From positions 1 through 32,022 of the forward strand of contig DUZD01000004.1 of the NCBI GenBank assembly GCA_013349695.1: 32,022 nt of DNA. The letters are read 5' to 3'. Source of the DNA: Rhodospirillaceae bacterium (GTDB lineage Bacteria; Pseudomonadota; Alphaproteobacteria; Rhodospirillales; 2-02-FULL-58-16). The notes beneath the pieces are model-generated. The model saw only the letters and a list, made by a program, of their open reading frames with translations. It was not told the origin of the DNA and made no database searches. Position numbers and translations under genes: made by a program. This document shows positions 17,572 through 24,477 of the stretch, one piece after another. Each line of letters starts with the position of its first letter. The first letter of the stretch is position 1.

Positions 17572-18141
17572 TCAAACCTGCATGATTTCCTTTTCTTTTT
17601 TGGCCAGTATCTCGTCGATCTTGCGGACGGAATCATTGGTCAGGTCTTGGATTTCGTCGCCATAGGCGTGGTGTTCGTCCTCGGAAATTTCTCCGTCCTT
17701 TTCCTCTTTCTTCAACTCGTCCATGGCATGACGGCGGACGTTGCGCACGGCAATGCGCGCCTCCTCGGCATATTTTGCCGCGATCTTCACCATTTCGGCG
17801 CGCCGTTCCTCGCTCAGCAAAGGAATGGGAATGCGCACCAACTGGCCGTCGATGGAGGGATTGAGGCCCAAGCCCGATTCCAGGATTCCCCTCTCCACCG
17901 CTTTCACCAGTTTCTTATCCCAAACTTGAACGGTGAGCATCTGCGGCTCCGGAACACCGATGGTGCCAACCTGACTCAAGGGCATCTCCGCGCCATAGGC
18001 GTTGACCATGAGCGGCTCCAACAGGCTCGTCGCCGCCCGCCCGGTGCGCAGGCCGCCGTATTCCTTGTGCAGGACCTCGACGGCGCCGTCCATCCGCCGT
18101 TTGGTGTCTTTCTTGATGACGTCGATGCTCTTTCCGACCAC
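17572..18141 (-). CDS. frr: Ribosome recycling factor
   Basis: With EF-G it splits post-termination ribosomes into subunits. The 189-residue protein shows the two-domain pattern: a long three-helix bundle (LRTGRAATSLLEPLMVNAYG, then the charged C-terminal helix) and the central beta domain (PLSQVGTIGVPEPQML, LVRIPIPLLSEERR). The start is GTG at 18141 with AAGGAG eight bases upstream, so the rare start is well supported. It lies 30 bp after pyrH, the usual partner. Confidence 0.97.
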   Translation of the reverse strand: MVGKSIDVIKKDTKRRMDGAVEVLHKEYGGLRTGRAATSLLEPLMVNAYGAEMPLSQVGTIGVPEPQMLTVQVWDKKLVKAVERGILESGLGLNPSIDGQLVRIPIPLLSEERRAEMVKIAAKYAEEARIAVRNVRRHAMDELKKEEKDGEISEDEHHAYGDEIQDLTNDSVRKIDEILAKKEKEIMQV

Positions 18142-18171
18142 GTTCCGCTCTCCTTTGCGGGCAATAAAAGC

Positions 18172-18888
18172 CTATGAAATGACGGTATAAATGCCGCCGC
18201 CGGTCACAACTTCGGCGAAAGTTCCGGGATTGTGAAGGGAAAAAACCAAAATGGGAACCTTGTTGTCACGCGCCAAGGCAATGGCCGAGGCGTCCATGAT
18301 GCGTAAATTCCTGGTCAGCGCGTCTTGATAGGTCAGGCGGTCGAAACGTTCGGCGTCTTTGACTGTTTTCGGGTCGTCGCTGTAAACGCCGTCGACCTGG
18401 GTGCCCTTGAGCAGAGCCTCGCAGTCCATCTCCGCCGCCCTCAGCGCCGCCGCCGTGTCGGTGGTGAAAAAGGGATTGCCGGTGCCGGCGGCGAAAATGA
18501 CCACCCTACCCTTTTGCAAATGGCGAATGGCCCGGCGGCGGACAAAAGGTTCGCAAAACGTTGCCATGGGGATGGCCGAAAGGACGCGGGCGTGAATCCC
18601 TTGTTTCTCGATAAAGCTTTGCATGGCAAGGGCGTTCATGACGGTGGCTAGCATCCCCATGTAATCGGCGCTGGTCCGCTCGATTGCCGAGGCGGCGGAG
18701 GAAACGCCGCGGAAAAAGTTGCCGCCGCCGATGACCAGGCAGATTTGAACATTCATCTCGTGGACATGGCGGATTTCAGCGGCAATACGCTCCACGGTGT
18801 TGGAATCGAGGCCAAAATCCCTATCGCCCATCAACCCTTCGCCCGACAATTTCAACAGAACGCGTCGGTACTTCGGTTTCCGGGACAT
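18172..18888 (-). CDS. pyrH: Uridylate kinase (UMP kinase)
   Basis: Phosphorylates UMP to UDP; a bacterial amino-acid-kinase-fold hexamer regulated by GTP and UTP. The 238-residue protein opens with RVLLKLSGEGLMGD. It has IGGGNFFRG and the DYMGMLATVMNALAMQ segment of the family, then FAAGTGNPFFTTDTAA and the nucleotide-binding VDGVYSDDPK. ATG at 18888 has GGTAAGA upstream. It is the first gene of the conserved thirteen-gene minus-strand run. Confidence 0.97.
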   Translation of the reverse strand: MSRKPKYRRVLLKLSGEGLMGDRDFGLDSNTVERIAAEIRHVHEMNVQICLVIGGGNFFRGVSSAASAIERTSADYMGMLATVMNALAMQSFIEKQGIHARVLSAIPMATFCEPFVRRRAIRHLQKGRVVIFAAGTGNPFFTTDTAAALRAAEMDCEALLKGTQVDGVYSDDPKTVKDAERFDRLTYQDALTRNLRIMDASAIALARDNKVPILVFSLHNPGTFAEVVTGGGIYTVIS

Positions 18889-18951
18889 TGTTCTTACCGT
18901 TCAACACAGCGGGCGGCAATGGGAGGTCGCTCGTGGCGGCCAAGCGCGACG

Positions 18952-18969
18952 GGGTTTAGCCAAAAACCC
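18952..18969 (-). other. Short hairpin in the pyrH leader
   Basis: On the minus strand GGGTTT, a 6-base loop and AAACCC form a perfect 6-bp stem about 65 bases before the pyrH start. It is not followed by a T-run. The rest of the 195-bp tsf-pyrH gap shows only a weak TATGAT-like box. Function unknown. Confidence 0.25.
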
Positions 18970-19083
18970 AAACGTTCAAGAAATTTCCCGTGCCCTACCC
19001 TGATGGCGGCGATCATACACCAAGGCCGGCGGCAAGGTCTTCAGGTTATTTGTTTGTGTTGTCCGCAAGGCCCTAAACCGAGT

Positions 19084-20013
19084 TCAGGTGCCGGCCGCCG
19101 CCACCACCTCGGCGGCGAAGTCGGCGGATTTCTTGTCGATTCCCTCGCCCAGGCAAAAACGCGCGAATCCCTTGACGGTGACCGCCGCGCCGGCCTCCTT
19201 GGCGGCCGCCGCGAGGACTTGGCCCACCTTGCTTTCCCCGTCGATTACATAGGTCTGATCGACAAGGCAGACCTCCTCGTAGAACTTGCGCAAACGTCCC
19301 TCGACCATCTTTTCGACGATCTCCTCCGGTTTGCCGGATTGGCGCGCTTGGCCGGCGAGGACGGCGCGTTCACGCTGCACGGAGGCCGGGTCCAGATCGT
19401 CGCGGGACACCGCCAGCGGACTGGACGCGGCAATATGCATGGCCAGGCTTTTGCCAAGACCTTCGAGGGCGGCGGCCGCGGCGTCGCCCTCGAGGGCGAC
19501 CAGGACACCGATCTTGCCCAGCCCCGGCGCCAAGGCATTGTGCATGTAAGAGCCGATGACGCCGGTCTCGACGGTAAGCGCCGCCACCCGGCGCAAGGTC
19601 ATGTTTTCACCAACGGTGGCGATCATATGGACGAGCTCCTCGGCGACGGTTCTGCCGCTGCCAGGAAAGGGAGCGCTCATCAAGGCTTGCTCGTCGGCGC
19701 CAGTGTCAAGGGCGATTTCGGCCACCGATTTCACGAAGGTCTGAAAGTCCCCGTTGCGGGCGACGAAATCGGTCTCGGCGTTGATCTCGACGACGGCGCC
19801 GGCCTTGCCGCCGACGGCAATGCCGACAAGGCCCTCGGAGGCAGCCCGGCCGGCCCTTTTGGCCGCCGCCGCCAAGCCCTTCTTGCGCAGCCAGTCGACG
19901 GCTTCCTCCGCGTCGCCACCGGTTTCCGTCAACGCTTTTTTGCAATCCATCATGCCGGCGCCGGTTTTGTCGCGCAGTTCCTTGACTTGGCTGGCCTTGA
20001 TCTCCGTCATCAT
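19084..20013 (-). CDS. tsf: Translation elongation factor Ts
   Basis: Nucleotide exchange factor that regenerates EF-Tu-GTP. The protein has 309 residues. The N-terminal UBA-like domain carries VKELRDKTGAGMMDCKKAL, the EF-Tu contact region is VEINAETDFVARNGDF, and two core domains follow. The start is ATG at 20013 or the adjacent ATG at 20010; AGGAAAGG lies just upstream of both. It follows rpsB after a 77-bp AT-rich gap, the normal rpsB-tsf order, and lies upstream of pyrH on the same strand. Confidence 0.97.
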   Translation of the reverse strand: MMTEIKASQVKELRDKTGAGMMDCKKALTETGGDAEEAVDWLRKKGLAAAAKRAGRAASEGLVGIAVGGKAGAVVEINAETDFVARNGDFQTFVKSVAEIALDTGADEQALMSAPFPGSGRTVAEELVHMIATVGENMTLRRVAALTVETGVIGSYMHNALAPGLGKIGVLVALEGDAAAAALEGLGKSLAMHIAASSPLAVSRDDLDPASVQRERAVLAGQARQSGKPEEIVEKMVEGRLRKFYEEVCLVDQTYVIDGESKVGQVLAAAAKEAGAAVTVKGFARFCLGEGIDKKSADFAAEVVAAAGT

Positions 20014-20049
20014 AAACCTTTCCTGTAGGATAATTGTATAACAGTTTGG

Positions 20050-20078
20050 TATTTATAAGAATTATGAGATGTAGCCAA
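20050..20078 (-). promoter_or_regulatory. Candidate internal promoter for tsf
   Basis: On the minus strand TTGGCT, a 17-base spacer and TAAATA resemble a sigma-70 promoter. It lies in the 77-bp rpsB-tsf gap, far more AT-rich than its surroundings, 37 bases before the tsf start. It would let tsf be expressed apart from rpsB. Based on pattern only. Confidence 0.3.
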
Positions 20079-20090
20079 AAGATGGATTTA

Positions 20091-21308
20091 TCAGGACTTG
20101 TTCTCCTCCTGGCTCGCCGCCGGCGTTTCCGCCGCCGCCTCCGGTCTGTCCTTTTCGTCCTCCGCCGGCACCGGTTTCTCAGATTGGGGCGCCTCCTCGG
20201 CGATGGGCTCGGCCCCATTCTTGGCTTCGGCGCCGGCCACGGGCGGCTCCGGTTCCCCGGCTTTGCTCAAATCGCTCTCGGCGGCGGCCTTTTCGGGGAG
20301 GGCTTCGGGGATCGGTTCCTCGGCTTTGCCCGAGTCGCTCTCGGCGGCGGCCTTTTCGGGGAGGGCTTCGGGGGCCGGTTCCTCGGCTTTGCCCGAGTCG
20401 CTCTCGGCGGCGGCCTGTTCGGGGAGGGCTTCGGGGGCCGGTTCCTCGGCTTTGCCCGAGTCGCTCTCGGCGGTGGCCTGTTCGGGGAGGGTTTCGGGGG
20501 CCGGTTCCTCGGCTTTGCCCGAGTCGATCTCGGCGGTGGCCTGTTCGGGGAGGGTTTCGGGGATCGGTTCCTCGGCTTCGCCCAAATCTTCGCCGGAGGC
20601 GGAAACCTCTTTTTGGATGCCTTCGAGTACCGAGCCGACCAGCAGATCGCAATAGAGGACGATAGCGCGCATGGCGTCGTCGTTGCCGGGAATCGGGTAG
20701 TCGATGCCATTGGGATCGCTGTTTGAATCGATGACGCCGACAACGGGGATGCCCATCTTGTTGGCCTCGGCAACGGCGATGGATTCCTTGTTGGTGTCGA
20801 TCACGAACAACACGTCCGGCAGATCGCCCATTTCCCTGATGCCGCCAAGGGCCCGCTCCAATTTGTCGCGCTCGCGGCTCAAGCGCAGCAATTCTTTCTT
20901 GGTCAAACCGATCTTGGTCGAACCGGCACTTGCCTCCGCCAATTTCTCGTCCAAATCACGCAGGCTTTTGATCGATTTCGAAATGGTCCGCCAGTTGGTC
21001 ATCATGCCGCCAAGCCAGCGGTGGTTGACATAGTACTGGCCGCAACGCTTGGCTGCTTCGGCGATTTTCTCTCCGGCCTGGCGTTTGGTACCGACGAAAA
21101 GTACCCGCCCGCCGCCGGCGACGATGTCGCGCACCGCCGTCATCGCCCGATACAGCATGGGCACCGTCTGTTGCAGATTGATGATATGGATGCCGTTGCG
21201 GGCCCCAAACAGGTAGGGGGCCATTTTCGGGTTCCAACGCCGGGTGTTATGTCCGAAATGGACGCCAGCCTCCAAGAGCTGGCGCATAGTAAAGGTGGGA
21301 AATGCCAT
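20091..21308 (-). CDS. rpsB: 30S ribosomal protein S2 with a repetitive acidic C-terminal extension
   Basis: S2 binds the 30S head/body junction near S1. Residues 1-235 are a complete, normal S2: TMRQLLEAGVHFGHNTRRWNPKM, FVGTKRQA, NHRWLGGMMTNW, PDVLFVID and IPVVGVIDSNSDP are all present. Usual length is about 240-260; this one has 405. Residues 244-348 are five 21-residue repeats of the type KAEEPAPE-LPEQA-AESDSG, followed by another 57 Glu/Pro/Ala-rich residues ending ENKS. ATG at 21308 has AAGGA nine bases upstream, and upstream in-frame codons do not resemble S2. The tail is expected to be disordered and strongly acidic. Similar but non-repetitive tails occur in some alphaproteobacterial S2 proteins; its role is unknown. 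Confidence 0.95.
   Translation of the reverse strand: MAFPTFTMRQLLEAGVHFGHNTRRWNPKMAPYLFGARNGIHIINLQQTVPMLYRAMTAVRDIVAGGGRVLFVGTKRQAGEKIAEAAKRCGQYYVNHRWLGGMMTNWRTISKSIKSLRDLDEKLAEASAGSTKIGLTKKELLRLSRERDKLERALGGIREMGDLPDVLFVIDTNKESIAVAEANKMGIPVVGVIDSNSDPNGIDYPIPGNDDAMRAIVLYCDLLVGSVLEGIQKEVSASGEDLGEAEEPIPETLPEQATAEIDSGKAEEPAPETLPEQATAESDSGKAEEPAPEALPEQAAAESDSGKAEEPAPEALPEKAAAESDSGKAEEPIPEALPEKAAAESDLSKAGEPEPPVAGAEAKNGAEPIAEEAPQSEKPVPAEDEKDRPEAAAETPAASQEENKS
20265..20579 (-). repeat. Five tandem 63-bp in-frame repeats inside rpsB
   Basis: Five head-to-tail copies of a 63-bp unit encode residues 244-348 of S2. Copies differ by a few substitutions (for example Ile/Ala after the Pro, Gln/Lys before Ala). 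All keep the length of 63, so the reading frame is conserved. The near-identity of neighbouring copies suggests recent expansion by slippage or recombination. Confidence 0.93.
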
Positions 21309-21317
21309 CGTCTGGAT

Positions 21318-21374
21318 TCCTTCTCCGGTTGTTCCTCCGCGGGCACCCTCCGGGCATAAGACCGGATACCGGAG
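21318..21374 (-). promoter_or_regulatory. rpsB leader with two mutually exclusive pairings, one covering the ribosome-binding site
   Basis: In the minus-strand RNA a CTCCGG at 21374-21369 can pair with CCGGAG at 21353-21348. It can also pair with CCGGAG at 21328-21323, which overlaps the ribosome-binding purines GGAGAAGGA (21326-21318). The second pairing would block translation. S2 represses its own operon in E. coli through the leader; whether this element does the same is inference. Confidence 0.35.
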
Positions 21375-21432
21375 CGAACAGACGGCGAAGTAACGCCGGC
21401 GCCCGCAAACCCGCGTGTGAAATGAAGGCGGT

Positions 21433-21461
21433 TTGATATAGGTGAAAACGGCGGAATGCAA
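21433..21461 (-). promoter_or_regulatory. Candidate sigma-70 promoter of rpsB-tsf
   Basis: On the minus strand TTGCAT (21461-21456), a 17-base spacer and TATCAA (21438-21433) give a promoter-like match. It lies between the terminator of the preceding gene and rpsB, and would make a leader of roughly 115-120 bases. An alternative minus-10, TATATC, overlaps with a 15-base spacer. Confidence 0.45.
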
Positions 21462-21516
21462 GGAGATAAAGGCAAGCGAGCATCGAAAACGACTCTTGGC
21501 CGGCTCCTTGGCGCCA

Positions 21517-21545
21517 ATAAAAAACCGCCGTCAACGTAGACCGGC
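21517..21545 (-). terminator. Candidate intrinsic terminator after the FecR-like gene
   Basis: On the minus strand GCCGGTC and GACGGC pair around the loop TACGTT with one bulged G, followed by GG and six T. The hairpin includes the last codons and the stop of the FecR-like gene and would separate it from rpsB. Confidence 0.5.
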
Positions 21546-22271
21546 AAGCAGCGCCTTGGCCTGCTTGGCGCAGCCGTGACCCGCCATCCATACCGCCCGG
21601 TGGGCGTCCGTCGGCAGGCCGGCGGGAACCAAATGCACGATCAGCTCCGTCTCTTTGACCCTGCCGGTCATGCCGGCGATATTCCGCTTGTGGAATATTC
21701 TTGCCAGATAGCGGCCGCCGTCCATTGCCGCCAGGCCTTCCGGCCAACCGATCCTGTTGACGCCGGCGGGCCAGTCCGTGGACGCCTCGGGACCGTCCGG
21801 CAAGACCTTGATGCTCAGGATGCGGGGAACGCGGCTCGGTTTGTTCTTCAGGGACAGTTTGCCGTAGGCGGGGACGCAGAGATCGAGTGAACTCGTCAGG
21901 CTGACGGACCAGGCGTCTCGAGACCGCCGGTCCGGCTTGATCCCGCGCATGACGGCAAGGGCGCCGGCCGCCGCCTGTCCCCCCCCGATCAGCCGGGACA
22001 GCGAGGCGACCAAGGTGGAATCGCCCGCCGCGCCGGCGCCTGGAACGGCCGATAGCGGTCCGCTCAATGTTTTCACCTTGCCGTTTCCGTCGATCAGGGT
22101 AACCGACTTGCCGGCGCCGAGGTGAAGGGGCTTGGCGTCATCGATGATATGGCCGGGCCTGAGATTGGGCGCCGTCGAATCAATGACCACCAATTGCCCG
22201 GCGAAGGCCGCCAGGGAAACGGCGGCCAACAGAAACCCCAGGAAAAGCTCCAATGCCAAACGCATGCTCAT
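21531..22271 (-). CDS. Secreted FecR-like domain protein of unknown function
   Basis: The 246-residue protein begins with a Sec signal peptide (about 1-25, ending AAFAG). A short FecR-like beta segment follows (residues 26-75: LVVIDS, LRPGHII, LHLGAGKSVTLID, KTLSGP). The remaining 170 residues contain two Cys (LDLCVPAYG and GHGCAKQ) that could form a disulfide; I recognise no further domain there. Its ATG overlaps the cyclase stop in an ATGA, so the two are probably co-translated. FecR-like periplasmic proteins encoded beside CHASE2 cyclases suggest a shared sensing role; that is inference. A second ATG lies two codons later. Confidence 0.75.
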   Translation of the reverse strand: MSMRLALELFLGFLLAAVSLAAFAGQLVVIDSTAPNLRPGHIIDDAKPLHLGAGKSVTLIDGNGKVKTLSGPLSAVPGAGAAGDSTLVASLSRLIGGGQAAAGALAVMRGIKPDRRSRDAWSVSLTSSLDLCVPAYGKLSLKNKPSRVPRILSIKVLPDGPEASTDWPAGVNRIGWPEGLAAMDGGRYLARIFHKRNIAGMTGRVKETELIVHLVPAGLPTDAHRAVWMAGHGCAKQAKALLAGLR

Positions 22272-24218
22272 TTAGCCTCCAAGACGACCGTCATCCCCTG
22301 TTTGCCGGCATCAAGCCTTTTATCGTGATAGGCGGCGAGTTTATCATCCGGGTACTCCTCAACCAAGTTTTCAAAAGCTTGGCGGGCGGCCGGATCGTGG
22401 TTTTTCATCAATTCATAAGCTTCGAGGTAGGCGGCGGTGTTGGCGGACGCGGCCGCTTCCGGCGATAGCGGCTCAAAGGTTTGCAGGCCTTCCGTTTTGC
22501 CTTTCAGGACAAGGACGCCGATGGGCCGGAAGTGCGTGTCCGGGCAGCGCGAGGCCGTAAAGCCGGAAACGCAGATGGTGGTGCCTAAGTGCTTGTTGAC
22601 GCTTTCCAGGCGGGCCGCCGTGTTCACCGTGTCGCCGTGGGCGGTGTAGTCGAAGAAGGATTCGCCGCCAAAGTTGCCGACGACGGCGAAGCCGGTATTA
22701 ACGCCGATCCGGGTGTGACCGAAGTCGATGCCGGCGGCTTGCTGTTCGGCGCTGAAGCCACGGGCGAAGGCGTCCATTTCCAGGGCGCAGGCCATGGCCA
22801 AGGCGGGATGGTCGGGTTGATCCGCCGGGGCGCCAAAAAAGGCGATGACGGCATCGCCGACGATCTTGTCGATGGTGCCTTGGTGATCGAGTACTATGCG
22901 GCACATGCCGTCCAGATAGGTGTTCAGCAGCGGCAGCAAAACCGCCGGATCCAACCGTTCGGTAAGCGAGGTGAAAGCGGCGATATCGGTGAAGATGTAT
23001 GTGACTTCCCGCCGCTCCCCGCCCAGGGACAGCCTGTTCGGTTCGTCGATGAGCTGCTTGACGACGCCAGGCGAGAGGAAGCGCGAGAAGGCTTGGCGGA
23101 TGAACCGCTTCCGCCGGCGCTCCCGGCGGCCGAGGAAAACGGCGCCGACGGCGCCGCCGAAAGCATAAGCAAGGCTTGGCGAAAGCAAGGGGATCATGAG
23201 CCCGGCGTACTTGATAGAGGGCGAATCCGCCGACCCACAGCATCGCCAGCCCGCTTAAGCCGACGGCGATCTTGACCGGCACCGGGGTATCGACGGCGGC
23301 CAACGCCACGCCGATGACGGCGAGCACCAGCAGCAGCCACGCCTCGCCCCCAATTGCCGTCGCCGGCGCCCGGCGGCCGTCCAATATCTGGGCCAGGGCG
23401 TGGGCGTGGATGAACACTCCCGGCATTTCATTCAAGCCGCCGCCCGTAAAGGCGGAAATTGGCGTCCGGTGGCGGTCGCTGTTGGGGAGATCGGAACCGA
23501 TCAGCACGATCTTGCCGGCCAGCCACGGCTTCGGCAGCAACTTGACGGTCTGCGCCGGAAAAACGCGAAAGGGCGGCGTTCGGGCGTCGGGCCCGAAACG
23601 GTAGGCCAGGGGCAGGACCTCGCTGGGAACGGCGGTGCCCAGAACCCTGGCCAAGGCCGCGGAAAATCCCGGAATGAATTTCCCGCCCCGGTGCCGGCCG
23701 GGAAAGATCCAGCGGACGACGGCGTCGCGGCGATCGGTCATGAGATTCACCAGGCCCTTGTTCACCCCTTTCAAGTAGACCTCGAGAAAAGCCGTCTGTT
23801 TTTCCGTCAGATGATCCTCCCGCGCCGCCCAGGCGGCTACCAGCGGCACCTTGAAATTGCTCAGAACATCGCCCAATTCGGCGTCCTTCGCGGCCTCCGT
23901 CGGTTGGTCGAAAAGGATGTCGAGCCCGATGGCGCGCACCTCCGCCGCCGCGAGCGTCCTCAGCAGGCCGGCGAGAAAACCGCGGTCCAAGGGCGAACGA
24001 TAGGGCAAGGCCGCCAGGGTGTCCTCGGTGACGGCAACGATGACGATGTCGGGATGCTGGGCCTCGGGTGGCGACAGGGTTGCCAGACGAATGTCCCCGA
24101 CACTGTTTTCAGCCGCCCCGACAAAAGGAAACAGACGCGGAAGCAGCAGGCCGGCGATCACCGCGAAGACGACGACCGCCGCTACCTGAACGGTTTCCGT
24201 CTTGGTTAGCCGCGCCAT
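22268..24218 (-). pseudogene. CHASE2-domain class III adenylate cyclase, interrupted by one frameshift
   Basis: Restored by removing one base at 23211-23212, the product has about 649 residues. It has an N-terminal transmembrane helix (VQVAAVVVFAVIAGLLL), an extracytoplasmic CHASE2 sensor (about 40-280), three or four closely packed transmembrane segments, then a cytoplasmic catalytic domain. In composite numbering, metal ligands are Asp411 (FTDIAAF) and Asp455 (VGDAVIAF). ATP-selecting residues are Lys451 and Asp523 (FFDYTAHGD), and transition-state residues are Asn532 and Arg536, so all active-site residues are intact. The break lies between transmembrane segments: ALYQ is followed by YAGLMIPL one frame over. 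As it stands, sensor and catalytic parts would be separate products. ATG at 24218 is preferred; the ribosome-binding site is weak. Confidence 0.85.
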
Positions 24219-24477
24219 CGGCTGGTCGCCATGGCGATGCGGGGCGCGGGTGAAGCCGCCTCCTTCAAAAGGCATTTTCCGTCCGGCTGGAACTGAGATA
24301 CCGTCATTTTCCTGGCCTGAGCGCTCCTTCCGTGAGCGATCCATGTATCATAGGCTTGATCTGCTCCATTCCATACAGCGGCCGTGGAGTTTCAGGCTCT
24401 TGATGGCATTATGTTTGGCCGGCCCCCTCGCCAGCCTCGCCGGCGCCGATAGCGGCGTTTCCGGCGGCCTTTGGAAT

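Noticed and set aside
20265..20579. Regular repeats that might be taken for a CRISPR or non-coding satellite
   Set aside because: Units are directly adjacent without spacers, 63 bp long, and continue the rpsB reading frame.
21309..21461. N-terminal extension of S2 to an upstream in-frame start
   Set aside because: Upstream codons do not resemble S2 and would run through the proposed promoter and leader; ATG at 21308 has a good ribosome-binding site.
24219..24477. Possible small gene or RNA between the cyclase and dnaE
   Set aside because: No open frame with a ribosome-binding site, no clear promoter and no strong hairpin; it is probably just the cyclase upstream region.
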